Assembly: GCF_012933655.1 (NCBI RefSeq)
Contig: NZ_JABBJJ010000001.1
Coordinates: forward strand, 62,001-126,000
DNA length: 64,000 nt
Source of the DNA: Pyxidicoccus fallax
GTDB taxonomy: Bacteria > Myxococcota > Myxococcia > Myxococcales > Myxococcaceae
Direction: 5' to 3'
Positions 37,640 to 46,171 of the stretch are shown here, piece after piece (position 1 is the first letter of the stretch; each line of letters starts with the position of its first letter). Under the pieces are notes generated by a model, which did no database searches, had not been told where the DNA came from, and saw only the letters and a list, made by a program, of their open reading frames with translations. The translations under genes and the position numbers were made by a program.

Positions 37640-38389
37640 ATGAGCGGCTTCAAGGACAAGGTGGTGCTGGTGACGGGTGGCTCGCGCGGCATCGGCCGGG
37701 CGTGCGCGCTGGCCTTCGCGAAGGCGGGCGCGTCCACCGTGGTCATCAGCTACGCGGGCAACGAGGCGGCGGCCCAGGAGACGGTGGGCATGCTCCAGGC
37801 GGCCGGCGCCAAGGCGGAGGCCCTCAAGTTCGACGTGGCGGACACCGCCGCGTGCTCCAGCGCCGTGGAGGGCATCGTCAAGACGCACGGCCGGCTGGAC
37901 GTGCTCGTCAACAACGCGGGCGTGGCCGTGGACGGCCTCGTCATGCGGGTGAAGGACGAGGACTGGGACAAGCAGCTGGACACCAACCTCAAGGGCGCCT
38001 TCGCCCTCATCCGCGCCGCCAGCCGCCCCATGATGAAGCAGCGGGGCGGGGCCATCATCAACATCAGCTCCGTGGTGGGCGAGATGGGGAATGGTGGACA
38101 GGTGGCCTACTCGGCCTCCAAGGCGGGGCTCATCGGCCTGACGAAGTCCGTGGCCAAGGAGCTGGCCAGCCGGAACATCCGGGTCAACGCCGTCACCCCC
38201 GGCTTCATCGGGACGGACATGGTCAGCCACCTCGATGACGAGCTGCGCCAGAAGATGCTGGGGGGCATTCCCCTGGGCCGGCTCGGCAACCCGGAGGAGG
38301 TGGCCGGGGCCGTCCTCTTCCTCGCCAGCGACGCCGCGTCCTACATCACCGGGGAGTCCCTGAAGGTCAACGGCGGCATGTACATGTAA
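37640..38389 (+). CDS. fabG: 3-oxoacyl-ACP reductase
   Basis: 249 aa, short-chain dehydrogenase/reductase. NADPH-binding GGSRGIG, NNAG, and catalytic Ser (SSVVGEMGN), Tyr and Lys (YSASK) are all in place. The ATG at 37640 gives the standard start FKDKVVLVTGG; the longer frame into fabD is not coding for this protein. It performs the first reduction in each elongation cycle. Confidence 0.96.
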   Translation: MSGFKDKVVLVTGGSRGIGRACALAFAKAGASTVVISYAGNEAAAQETVGMLQAAGAKAEALKFDVADTAACSSAVEGIVKTHGRLDVLVNNAGVAVDGLVMRVKDEDWDKQLDTNLKGAFALIRAASRPMMKQRGGAIINISSVVGEMGNGGQVAYSASKAGLIGLTKSVAKELASRNIRVNAVTPGFIGTDMVSHLDDELRQKMLGGIPLGRLGNPEEVAGAVLFLASDAASYITGESLKVNGGMYM

Positions 38390-38396
38390 CCCAAGG

Positions 38397-38425
38397 TTGG
38401 ATTGCCGCCGGGCGTGGGATATACC
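38397..38425 (+). promoter_or_regulatory. Candidate internal promoter of acpP
   Basis: TTGGAT (38397-38402), 17 bases, TATACC (38420-38425), starting 8 bases after fabG. A hairpin at 38443-38465 lies in the leader before the acpP start. A separate promoter would fit the high demand for carrier protein. Confidence 0.5.
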
Positions 38426-38494
38426 GCGCCGGCTTTCGAATAGGCCCCGGGAAGGTGCCGGGGTCCAATCTGGTTTTTGGAGGGTTCTACACTT

Positions 38495-38737
38495 ATGTCG
38501 ACGTCAGCCATTGAGACCAAGGTCAAGTCCATCATCGCCGACCAGCTCGGGGTGGGAGAGGACGAGATCAAGCCCGAGTCCTCCTTCATCGAGGACCTTG
38601 GCGCGGACAGCCTCGACATCGTGGAGCTCGTGATGGCGATGGAGGAGGAGTTCGAGGTCGAGATTCCCGACGAGGAGGCCGAGAACATCAAGACCGTCGG
38701 CGACGCCATCAACTACATCAACACCCACAAGAAGTAG
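38495..38737 (+). CDS. acpP: Acyl carrier protein
   Basis: 80 aa, acidic. The phosphopantetheine site is Ser39 in [10 protein letters not shown]. It carries the growing acyl chain in fatty-acid synthesis. The ATG at 38495 has GGAGGG upstream; an earlier in-frame codon at 38477 would cover that site. A good promoter lies upstream, and a hairpin between acpP and fabF could lower read-through. Confidence 0.97.
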   Translation: MSTSAIETKVKSIIADQLGVGEDEIKPESSFIEDLGADSLDIVELVMAMEEEFEVEIPDEEAENIKTVGDAINYINTHKK

Positions 38738-38763
38738 GCAGCACCAGGGCGTGCCGGGGTGCG

Positions 38764-38793
38764 GGGTGACGCCGCGTGATGCGTGGCGTCCCC
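38764..38793 (+). terminator. Attenuator-like hairpin between acpP and fabF
   Basis: GGG (38764-38766) and GACGCC (38768-38773) pair with GGCGTC (38785-38790) and CCC (38791-38793), with one bulged T and an 11-base loop. There is no T-run, so partial attenuation is more likely than full termination. Confidence 0.4.
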
Positions 38794-38824
38794 GGTGTCC
38801 CCTGAGGCGCCAGCGGAGAGGATC

Positions 38825-40078
38825 GTGTCGAACCGTCGAGTCGTCGTCACCGGTACCGGGATCATCTCGGCACTGGGAACTGGAACCGAGAAGAACTGGC
38901 AGGCGATGCTCGCCGGCAAGTCGGGCATTGGTCTGGTGTCGCGCTTCGACCCGGGAAAAATCGACGCGCGCATCGCTGGCGAGGTGAAGGACTTCGAGCC
39001 GGAGCAGTTCATCGACAGGCGCGAAGTGCGCCGGATGGACCTGTACGCCCAGTACGCCCTGGCCGCCGCGGAGATGGCGGTCAAGGAGTCGGGGCTGCCC
39101 ATCGGCCCGGATGCGCCCCACGGCTACGCGCCGGAGAAGGTGGGCGTCATCGTGGGCTCGGGCATCGGTGGCATCTCCTCGCTCGAGGAGCAGCACCGCA
39201 AGGGCCTGGAGAAGGGGTTCGACCGTCTGTCGCCCTTCTTCATCATCCAGATGATCGTCAACATGGCGCCCGGCCTCATCTCCATGCGGTACAACTGCAA
39301 GGGCCCCAACTGGGCCCCGGTGTCCGCATGCGCCACCAGCGCCCACGCCATTGGCGAGGCCTGGAAGTCCATCAAGCTGGGCGAGACGGACGCGGCCATC
39401 GCCGGCGGCGCCGAGGCGGCCATCACCCCGCTGGGGCTGGGTGGCTTCTCGGTGATGAAGGCGCTGTCCACGCGCAATGATGACCCGGCCGGCGCCAGCC
39501 GTCCCTTCGACAAGGACCGTGACGGCTTCGTCATGGGCGAGGGCGCGGGCATGCTGGTGCTGGAGGAGATGGAGGCCGCGAAGAAGCGCGGCGCCAAGAT
39601 CCTCGCGGAGCTGGTGGGCTACGGGGCCAACTCGGACGCCTACCACGTCACCCAGCCGGCGCCCGAGGGCGAGGGCGCGGCGCGCTGCATGCGGCTCGCG
39701 CTCCAGTCCGCGGGGATGAACCCGGAGGAGGTGGGCTACATCAACGCCCACGGCACCTCCACCCCGTTCAACGACGCGAACGAGACCAAGGCCATCAAGG
39801 CGGTGTTCGGCGACCACGCGCGCAAGCTCGCGGTGTCGTCCACCAAGTCCATGACGGGCCACATGCTCGGCGCGGCCGGTGGCGCGGAGGGCGTGGTGAG
39901 CGCGCTGGTGCTGTCGCGCAACATGCTGCCGCCCACCATCAACCAGCAGACGCCGGACCCGGACTGCGACCTGGACTACGTGCCCAACCAGGCGCGCGAG
40001 GCCCGGGTGAACGCGGTCATGAGCAACTCGTTCGGCTTTGGCGGCACCAACGCGGTGCTGCTGTTCAAGCGGTTCTAG
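38825..40078 (+). CDS. fabF: Beta-ketoacyl-ACP synthase II
   Basis: 417 aa from the GTG at 38825, preceded by GGAGAGG and starting at the family N-terminus ([10 protein letters not shown]); a GTG at 38783 would add 14 residues. The catalytic Cys (SACATSAH), two His ([11 protein letters not shown] and [10 protein letters not shown]) and the GFGGTN loop are intact. It extends acyl-ACP chains and controls chain length and temperature response. Confidence 0.96.
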   Translation: MSNRRVVVTGTGIISALGTGTEKNWQAMLAGKSGIGLVSRFDPGKIDARIAGEVKDFEPEQFIDRREVRRMDLYAQYALAAAEMAVKESGLPIGPDAPHGYAPEKVGVIVGSGIGGISSLEEQHRKGLEKGFDRLSPFFIIQMIVNMAPGLISMRYNCKGPNWAPVSACATSAHAIGEAWKSIKLGETDAAIAGGAEAAITPLGLGGFSVMKALSTRNDDPAGASRPFDKDRDGFVMGEGAGMLVLEEMEAAKKRGAKILAELVGYGANSDAYHVTQPAPEGEGAARCMRLALQSAGMNPEEVGYINAHGTSTPFNDANETKAIKAVFGDHARKLAVSSTKSMTGHMLGAAGGAEGVVSALVLSRNMLPPTINQQTPDPDCDLDYVPNQAREARVNAVMSNSFGFGGTNAVLLFKRF

Positions 40079-40111
40079 GCCTCGGCCGGAACCGGCATCA
40101 GGGAGGCCCGC

Positions 40112-40555
40112 GTGAAGATCATTCTGGCATCCGACCACGCGGGCCTCGAGCTCCGCCAGGAGCTCGTCGCCGCGCTGAAGGAGCGGGGCGTGGCCCACGA
40201 CGACGTGGGCCCCGTCACGCGGGACTCGGTGGACTACCCGGACTTCGCCAGGCGGGTGGCGCGCGCGGTGGCGGACGGGGAGTACACCCTGGGCGTGCTG
40301 GTGTGCGGCACCGGCATCGGCATGAGCATCGTCGCCAACAAGCACAAGGGCGTGCGCGCGGCCCTGTGCACCACCGAGTTCGAGGCCCGCATGGCCCGGG
40401 CTCACAACGACGCCAACGTGCTGTGCCTGGGCCAGCGCGTGGTGGGGGCCGGCGTGGGCCGCGCCATCCTCGAGGCGTTCCTCAGCACCCCCTTCGAGGG
40501 CGGCCGCCACGAGCGGCGCGTCCAGATGATCCGCGAGGCCGAGTCCCAGGGCTAG
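40112..40555 (+). CDS. rpiB: Ribose 5-phosphate isomerase B
   Basis: 147 aa. SDHAGLELR at the start, [13 protein letters not shown] with the catalytic Cys and HERRVQMI near the end mark RpiB. It converts ribulose 5-phosphate to ribose 5-phosphate in the cytoplasm. GTG start with GGGAGG upstream. As in many bacteria it precedes glyA, 39 bases away. Confidence 0.95.
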   Translation: MKIILASDHAGLELRQELVAALKERGVAHDDVGPVTRDSVDYPDFARRVARAVADGEYTLGVLVCGTGIGMSIVANKHKGVRAALCTTEFEARMARAHNDANVLCLGQRVVGAGVGRAILEAFLSTPFEGGRHERRVQMIREAESQG

Positions 40556-40594
40556 CGGCCCCGCCGTACCCGTTTTTCGCCGAGGGAATCCGCC

Positions 40595-41854
40595 ATGGAG
40601 AACACCCGCACGCTGGCCGACGTGGACCCGGAGATTGCCCGGACCCTCCGCGAGGAGACGCAGCGTCAGGAAGAGGGGCTGGAGCTCATCGCCTCGGAGA
40701 ACTTCGTGTCTCCGGCGGTGATGGAGGCGGTGGGCTCGGTGCTCACCAACAAGTACGCGGAGGGCTACCCCGGCAAGCGCTACTACGGCGGCTGCGAGGT
40801 GGTGGACGTCGCGGAGACCCTCGCCATCAACCGCGCGAAGGAGCTGTTCGGCGCGGACGCGGCCAACGTGCAGGCGCACTCCGGCAGCCAGGCCAACATG
40901 GGCGCCTTCATGGCGCTGATGAAGCCGGGTGACACCATGCTGTCGCTGGACCTGAACTCCGGCGGCCACCTCACGCACGGCGCGGCCTTCAACTTCTCCG
41001 GCAAGCTCTACAAGGTCGTCCACTACGGCCTGACGCGCGACACGGAGACCATCGACTTCGCCCAGGTGGAGGCGCTGGCCAAGGAGCACAAGCCCAAGGT
41101 CATCGTCGTGGGCGCAAGCGCGTACCCGCGTACGCTCGACTTCGCGAAGTTCCGCGAGATCGCCGACGCGGTGGGCGCGGCGATGCTGGTGGACATGGCG
41201 CACATCGCGGGCCTGGTGGCCGCGGGCGTGCACCCGTCGCCGGTGCCCTACGCGGAGATCGTCACCAGCACCACGCACAAGACGCTGCGCGGCCCGCGCG
41301 GCGGTCTGGTGCTGAGCCGCGAGCCGTTCGCGAAGACCATCAACAGCCAGATCTTCCCCGGCATCCAGGGCGGCCCGCTGATGCACGTCATCGCCGGCAA
41401 GGCGGTGGCCTTCAAGGAGGCCCTGTCGCCGGAGTTCAAGGCGTACCAGAAGCAGATCGTCGCCAACGCGCAGGCGCTGGCGGAGGCGCTGAAGGGCGCG
41501 GGCCTGCGGCTGTGCTCGGGCGGCACGGACAACCACCTGATGCTGGTGGACCTGCGCCCCAAGAAGCTCACGGGCAAGGTGGCCGAGGAGGTGCTCGGCA
41601 AGGCCGGCATCACCGTGAACAAGAACATGATTCCGTTCGACCCGGAGAAGCCGATGGTGACGTCCGGCGTCCGGGTGGGCACGCCGGCGATTACGACGCG
41701 CGGCATGCGCGAGGCGGAGATGGCCGTGGTGGGCCGGCTCATCGGCGAGGCGCTGGACGCGGCGCAGGACGACGCGGCCCTGGCGCGCATCAAGGGCAAG
41801 GTGAAGGAGCTGTCCCAGGGCTTCCCGCTGTACGCGTCGCGCCTGAAGAAGTAG
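40595..41854 (+). CDS. glyA: Serine hydroxymethyltransferase
   Basis: 419 aa. The pyridoxal-phosphate Lys is Lys229 in [28 protein letters not shown] near the N-terminus and [13 protein letters not shown] are also conserved. It converts serine and tetrahydrofolate to glycine and methylene-tetrahydrofolate. It sits between rpiB and nrdR, as in several other bacterial genomes. Confidence 0.97.
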   Translation: MENTRTLADVDPEIARTLREETQRQEEGLELIASENFVSPAVMEAVGSVLTNKYAEGYPGKRYYGGCEVVDVAETLAINRAKELFGADAANVQAHSGSQANMGAFMALMKPGDTMLSLDLNSGGHLTHGAAFNFSGKLYKVVHYGLTRDTETIDFAQVEALAKEHKPKVIVVGASAYPRTLDFAKFREIADAVGAAMLVDMAHIAGLVAAGVHPSPVPYAEIVTSTTHKTLRGPRGGLVLSREPFAKTINSQIFPGIQGGPLMHVIAGKAVAFKEALSPEFKAYQKQIVANAQALAEALKGAGLRLCSGGTDNHLMLVDLRPKKLTGKVAEEVLGKAGITVNKNMIPFDPEKPMVTSGVRVGTPAITTRGMREAEMAVVGRLIGEALDAAQDDAALARIKGKVKELSQGFPLYASRLKK

Positions 41855-41872
41855 AGCGCCCTCCATCGCCTC

Positions 41873-42376
41873 ATGCGCTGCCCCTTCTGCCAGGACGCCG
41901 AGAACAAGGTCATCGACTCGCGCGAGTCTCACGAGGGCTCCGTCATCCGGCGGCGCCGCGAGTGCCTGGCCTGCAAGCGGCGCTTCACCACGTACGAGCG
42001 GGTGGAGGAGCTCTACCCGCTCATCGTGAAGAAGGACGGGCGGCGCGAGGCGTTCGACCGCGAGAAGATCGTCAGCGGCCTGAAGAAGGCCTGCGAGAAG
42101 CGGCCCGTCTCCGCGGACCAGATTGAGGAGACGGTCGTCGCGATTGAACGGCGGCTGCAGGGGATGGGGGAGAAGGAAGTGCCCTCGTCCGTCATCGGCG
42201 AGGAGGTCATGCGCCGGCTGCAGCAGCTTGACGAAGTGGCGTATGTTCGTTTCGCCTCGGTGTACCGCAGCTTCCGCGACATCGCGGAGTTCATGCACGA
42301 GCTGAAGGACCTGCTGGAAGCCGAGGAGCGGGAGCGCAAGGCGAAGCCTCCGACTTCGCCGGGCAAGGACGGCTGA
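41873..42376 (+). CDS. nrdR: Transcriptional repressor NrdR
   Basis: 167 aa. Zinc ribbon Cys3, Cys6, Cys31, Cys34 at the N-terminus is followed by an ATP-cone (about residues 49-139). NrdR senses ATP and dATP and represses ribonucleotide reductase genes, none of which are in this window. It lies 18 bases after glyA and 8 before ribD. The tail is basic and variable. Confidence 0.96.
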   Translation: MRCPFCQDAENKVIDSRESHEGSVIRRRRECLACKRRFTTYERVEELYPLIVKKDGRREAFDREKIVSGLKKACEKRPVSADQIEETVVAIERRLQGMGEKEVPSSVIGEEVMRRLQQLDEVAYVRFASVYRSFRDIAEFMHELKDLLEAEERERKAKPPTSPGKDG

Positions 42377-42384
42377 GAGGGAAC

Positions 42385-43548
42385 ATGCGGCTGCTGACGC
42401 GGGCACGGTTGGAGGCAACGAGGGCGCCCCGCGCGAAGCGGGCGGCGGACTTCGACCGGGCGGTGGCAGAGTTCTTCATGCGCATCGCGCTGGAGGAGGC
42501 CGCCAAGGGCCTGGGCCGCACCAGCCCCAACCCGGTGGTGGGCGCGGTGCTGGTGAAGGGCGGGCGCATCATCGCTCGCGGCTACCACAAGAAGGCGGGC
42601 ACCGCGCACGCCGAGGTGGTGGCGCTGGAGGCGGCGGGCGCGAAGGCGAAGGGCGCGGACCTCTACACGACGCTGGAGCCGTGCGACCACTACGGGCGCA
42701 CGCCGCCGTGCAGCCTGGCCATTCTGGAAGCCGGGGTGCGCCGGGTCATCAGCGCGTCCTCGGACCCGAACCCCAAGGTGAGCGGCAAGGGCATCGCCCG
42801 GATGCGGCGCGGTGGGGTGAAGGTGCTCACCGGCGTCCTCGCGGACGAGGCCGACAAGCTCAACCGGCCCTTCTTCAAGGTCATGCGCACGGGCCTGCCG
42901 TGGGTGACGCTGAAGGCCGCCGTCACGCTGGACGGGAAGCTGGCCACGGCCACCGGAGACTCGCGCTGGGTGACGGGCGAGTCGGCGCGGGCCTGGGTGC
43001 ACCGGCTGCGCGACTCGGTGGACGTCATCCTCGTGGGCGCCAACACGGTGCGGAAGGATGACCCGAAGCTGACCACGCGGCTGCCGGGTGGCGGCGGCAA
43101 GGACCCGCTGCGCGTCGTGGTGGACAGCCACCTGCGCCTGTCGCCGGGGTACACGGTCTTCACGCAGCGCAGCCCCGCGCGCACGGTGATTGCCACGCTG
43201 GAGGACCCGGAGGGCCGCAAGGCGCGGCGCTTCCTCGCCCAGGGCGTGGAGGTGTGGCAGGTGCGCCAGAAGAACGACCGGGTGGACCTGAAGGCGCTCT
43301 TGCGCCGCATCGCCAAGAGCGGCCTCAACCACGTGCTGGTGGAGGGCGGAGCGGAGCTGTACGGTTCCTTCCTGCGCGAGCACCTGGCGGACGCGCTGGC
43401 CCTGTTCCTCGCGCCCAAGCTGATTGGCGCCCCCGGCCTGTCCTGGGCGGGCGACCTGGGCGTGAAGGAGATGGCCCAGGCCGTGGCCGTGAAGGACCTC
43501 ACCTTCGAGCGCTACGGCGAGGACATGCTGCTCCAGGCGCTGCTGTAG
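42385..43548 (+). CDS. ribD: Bifunctional riboflavin deaminase/reductase
   Basis: 387 aa. N-terminal zinc deaminase has HAE in GTAHAEVVAL and the PC...C pair in LEPCDHYGRTPPC. C-terminal reductase has LKAAVTLDGKLAT and GGAELYGSF. It converts the first pyrimidine intermediate of riboflavin synthesis in two steps. The ATG at 42385 adds about 31 residues before the conserved start; Met32 (42478) is a plausible alternative. No FMN riboswitch fits in the 8 bases before the gene. Confidence 0.93.
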   Translation: MRLLTRARLEATRAPRAKRAADFDRAVAEFFMRIALEEAAKGLGRTSPNPVVGAVLVKGGRIIARGYHKKAGTAHAEVVALEAAGAKAKGADLYTTLEPCDHYGRTPPCSLAILEAGVRRVISASSDPNPKVSGKGIARMRRGGVKVLTGVLADEADKLNRPFFKVMRTGLPWVTLKAAVTLDGKLATATGDSRWVTGESARAWVHRLRDSVDVILVGANTVRKDDPKLTTRLPGGGGKDPLRVVVDSHLRLSPGYTVFTQRSPARTVIATLEDPEGRKARRFLAQGVEVWQVRQKNDRVDLKALLRRIAKSGLNHVLVEGGAELYGSFLREHLADALALFLAPKLIGAPGLSWAGDLGVKEMAQAVAVKDLTFERYGEDMLLQALL

Positions 43549-43576
43549 GCCCCGGGCACCCGGCGGCCGGGTTCGT

Positions 43577-43582
43577 TATAAG
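43577..43582 (+). promoter_or_regulatory. -10 element of a likely leaderless ribE transcript
   Basis: TATAAG ends 6 bases before the ATG of ribE, so transcription would begin at or next to the start codon. No good -35 is seen. Similar elements precede several other genes here, see findings. Confidence 0.45.
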
Positions 43583-43588
43583 GCCCCC

Positions 43589-44248
43589 ATGTTCACCGGG
43601 CTCATTCAGGACCTTGGCAGGGTGGAGCGCGTCATCCCCGGCGGGATGACGGACCTCTGGATTCGCACGTCGCTCGGGGCGGAGAAGTTCGACCTGGGCG
43701 AGTCCATCGCCGTGGACGGCGCGTGCCTCACCGTGGTGGAGCGCTCCGGCGACACCTTCAAGGTGCAGGCCGCCCCCGAGACGCTCCGCCGCACCACCCT
43801 GGGCGCCGTGCGGCCGGGCGACCGGGTGAATCTGGAGCGCGCCCTCGCCCTGGGCGACCGGCTGGGCGGGCACCTGGTCTCCGGCCACGTGGACGCCGTC
43901 AGCGAGGTGCTGGAGACCTACCCCGAGGGCGGCTCGTGGGTGATGGTCTTCCGGCTGCCCGAGGAGCTGGCCCCCTACTTCATCGAGAAGGGCTCGGTGG
44001 CCATCGACGGCATCAGTCTCACCGTGAACACCGTGGAGGCGGACCGCTTCCGCGTCCAGCTCATCCCCGAGACGCAGGAGCGCACCACCCTCCGGGGCAA
44101 GCCGGTGGGGGCCCGCGTCAACCTGGAGGCGGACCAGATTGGGAAGTACGTCGCCCGGCTGTTCGCGCTCCAACGGGGGCAGGGGGCCCCCGGGGGCGGA
44201 GGCCTGACGGCGGCGGCTGTCCGGGCGGCGGGCTTCGGGACACCGTAG
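43589..44248 (+). CDS. ribE: Riboflavin synthase alpha subunit
   Basis: 219 aa with two lumazine-binding repeats. It starts [10 protein letters not shown], the invariant catalytic N-terminus, and includes SGHVDAV in repeat 1. It converts two lumazine molecules to riboflavin. The last 25 residues (after [11 protein letters not shown]) are a low-complexity extension. It lies 40 bases after ribD and 40 before ribH. Confidence 0.95.
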   Translation: MFTGLIQDLGRVERVIPGGMTDLWIRTSLGAEKFDLGESIAVDGACLTVVERSGDTFKVQAAPETLRRTTLGAVRPGDRVNLERALALGDRLGGHLVSGHVDAVSEVLETYPEGGSWVMVFRLPEELAPYFIEKGSVAIDGISLTVNTVEADRFRVQLIPETQERTTLRGKPVGARVNLEADQIGKYVARLFALQRGQGAPGGGGLTAAAVRAAGFGTP

Positions 44249-44288
44249 TCCGCGACGCCGGGACGCGGGTTGGTGTAGGAAGCGCGGC

Positions 44289-44792
44289 ATGCCTCGCTAT
44301 TTCGAAGGTGACTTCCTCCCCCCCAAGGGCCGCTTCGCCATCTGTGTGGCCCGCTTCAACGGCTTCATCACCGAGGAGCTGGCCAAGGGGGCCGTGGACA
44401 CCCTGGTGCGCCATGGCGTCGCGGACACGGACATCGACGTGTACCGCTGCCCCGGCACCTATGAGCTGCCCGGCCTCACCCGCCGCGTGACGGAGTCCCG
44501 CCAGTACGTGGGCGTCATCACCCTGGGCGCCGTCATCCGCGGTGGCACCCCCCACTTCGACTACGTCGCCGGCGAGTGCGCCAAGGGCATCGGCTCGGTG
44601 GCCTTCGCCGCCGCCGCGGGCGCTCCGCCCACCGCCGTCACCTTCGGCGTGCTGACGACGGATACGGTGGAGCAGGCCATCGACCGGGCGGGCGTGAAGG
44701 CGGGCAACAAGGGAGCGGAAGCCACGCTGGCCTGCATCGAGATGGTCAACCTGTACGCGAAGATGGCGGCGACGGACGGAAGGAAGGCGTAG
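44289..44792 (+). CDS. ribH: 6,7-dimethyl-8-ribityllumazine synthase
   Basis: 167 aa. [25 protein letters not shown] and the catalytic His in [11 protein letters not shown] are present. It joins the pyrimidine intermediate with dihydroxybutanone phosphate and forms capsids in many species. TAGGAA at 44276-44281 ends 7 bases before the ATG. The expected ribBA gene is not between ribE and ribH. Confidence 0.96.
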   Translation: MPRYFEGDFLPPKGRFAICVARFNGFITEELAKGAVDTLVRHGVADTDIDVYRCPGTYELPGLTRRVTESRQYVGVITLGAVIRGGTPHFDYVAGECAKGIGSVAFAAAAGAPPTAVTFGVLTTDTVEQAIDRAGVKAGNKGAEATLACIEMVNLYAKMAATDGRKA

Positions 44793-44795
44793 TCC

Positions 44796-45218
44796 ATGGG
44801 CGCTCGGAGAACGGGACGCGAGCGGGCGCTGCAGGCGCTCTATCAGCTGGAGATGGCCACCAGCACCACGGTGGCCGAGGCCCTGGAGTCCGCCTGGAGC
44901 GCCTCCGAGGAGCCCAAGCGGGACCCGGACGCGGTGAAGTTCGCCCGCGAGCTGGTGGAGGGCGTGCAGTCCCACCGCGAGGAAATCGACCAGCTCATCG
45001 AGCGGCACAGCCACAACTGGCGGCTGGACCGCATGTCCCGCATCGACCGGAACGTGCTCCGCCTGGGCATCTTCGAGCTGAAGTACCGCCCCGACATCCC
45101 CCGCAAGGTCACCATCAACGAGGCCGTCGAGCTGGGGAAGAACTTCGGCACCGAGGAGTCCAGCGCCTTCGTCAACGGCCTGCTGGACCGCGTGGCCGTG
45201 GCGCTCAACAAGCCCTGA
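44796..45218 (+). CDS. nusB: Transcription antitermination factor NusB
   Basis: 140 aa, all-helical NusB fold: RRTGRERALQALYQLE at the start and DRMSRIDRNVLRLGIFEL, then VTINEAVELGKNFG. It binds BoxA RNA with NusE in rRNA antitermination. It starts 3 bases after ribH, a common pairing. Confidence 0.97.
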   Translation: MGARRTGRERALQALYQLEMATSTTVAEALESAWSASEEPKRDPDAVKFARELVEGVQSHREEIDQLIERHSHNWRLDRMSRIDRNVLRLGIFELKYRPDIPRKVTINEAVELGKNFGTEESSAFVNGLLDRVAVALNKP

Positions 45219-45249
45219 GTTCCTTCACCCCACCCGCGAGGCCCGCGCC

Positions 45250-45741
45250 TTGAGCCAGACGACGACGCACGACATCGGGATGGAGGGGCTGGACTCGCTC
45301 GGCGAGGTCGACGCCCTCTGCCTCTTCGTGGCCGAGGACGACCGGCCCCTGCCTTCCTCCGCCGGCTACGTGGACTGGCGCCTGTGCGGCGCGCTGTCGC
45401 GAGTGCTGAAGAACGGCTTCTTCACCGGCGCCAAGGATGACTGGCTGCTCCTGCCCTCGGACGGGAAGCTGACGGTGCCCCGCATCTTCGTGGTGGGGCT
45501 GGGCTCCCGGAAGGCGCTGAACGCGGGCGCGCTGAGCGAGGCCCTGGCCAGCGCGGGCAAGGTGCTGTCCCGGGCGAAGGTGGACTCGGTGGCGCTGGAG
45601 GTTCCGGCCGGGGCGGGGACGGAGGACTCGGCGAGGGCGGAGGCCTTCCAGAAGGGCTTCCTGCCGGCGTTCAAGGGCGGACGGGTGGCGGTCCTGGCGG
45701 ACAAGGGGCTCGTCCGACTCCTGCCAGGGCGCAAGGGGTGA
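45250..45741 (+). CDS. Stand-alone leucyl aminopeptidase (M17) N-terminal domain protein
   Basis: 163 aa. VDALCLFVAEDD, LKNGFFTGAKDD and the VVGLGSRKALNAGAL block match the macro-like N-terminal domain of M17 aminopeptidases. The catalytic C-terminal domain, which carries the two-metal site, is absent and the next gene follows directly, so this is not a peptidase. The domain in M17 enzymes mediates hexamer contacts or DNA binding. The start is TTG at 45250; an ATG at 45280 is the alternative. It is 31 bases after nusB and 55 before a CheY-like gene. A role with the chemosensory genes is only suggested by position. Confidence 0.72.
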   Translation: MSQTTTHDIGMEGLDSLGEVDALCLFVAEDDRPLPSSAGYVDWRLCGALSRVLKNGFFTGAKDDWLLLPSDGKLTVPRIFVVGLGSRKALNAGALSEALASAGKVLSRAKVDSVALEVPAGAGTEDSARAEAFQKGFLPAFKGGRVAVLADKGLVRLLPGRKG

Positions 45742-45796
45742 CGCGCAGCGGGCGGCCGGGCGTTCTGTTAGCATGCGTCGTCCGGGGCGTGCGCAC

Positions 45797-46171
45797 ATGC
45801 GTGTCAAGGTGTTGATTGTCGAAGACTCCAAGGCGTCGCGCGAGTACATCGCCGCGATGGTGGAGGGCGTGGAGGGCATCGAGGCGGTGGTGACCTCGAG
45901 CGGCTTCGAGGCGCTGAAGCTGCTGCCGCGCCACCGGTTCGAGCTCATCATCACCGACATCAACATGCCCGACATCAACGGGCTGGAGCTCATCAACTTC
46001 GTCAAGAAGAACCCCAACTACCGGGACGTGCCGCTGTTCATCATCACCACCGAGGGCCGCGAGCAGGACCGGGACCGTGGCCTCGCGCTGGGCGCGGCGG
46101 AGTACCTCGTCAAACCCTTCGAGCCCGGCAGCCTGGAAGAGCTGCTGCGCCGGTACCTGAAGCTGCCGTGA
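45797..46171 (+). CDS. CheY-like response regulator, start of the chemosensory locus
   Basis: 124 aa, one receiver domain with EDS at residues 9-11, phospho-acceptor Asp54 (TDINMPDING), FIITTEGRE and KPF. The ATG at 45797 fits the domain start; an ATG at 45773 would add 8 residues. Its stop overlaps the cheA start (GTGA), so the two are translationally coupled and it is the likely phosphoryl acceptor of this CheA. It resembles the regulator at 54110 at the far end of the locus. Confidence 0.88.
   Translation: MRVKVLIVEDSKASREYIAAMVEGVEGIEAVVTSSGFEALKLLPRHRFELIITDINMPDINGLELINFVKKNPNYRDVPLFIITTEGREQDRDRGLALGAAEYLVKPFEPGSLEELLRRYLKLP

Noticed and set aside
42365-42385. FMN riboswitch before ribD
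   Set aside because: Only 8 bases separate nrdR and ribD, far too few for the element, and none is seen before ribE or ribH.
33933-42418. Two long minus-strand frames (33933-37640 and 38504-42418) opposite the fab/glyA genes
   Set aside because: They run through several intact housekeeping genes and have only low-complexity composition.
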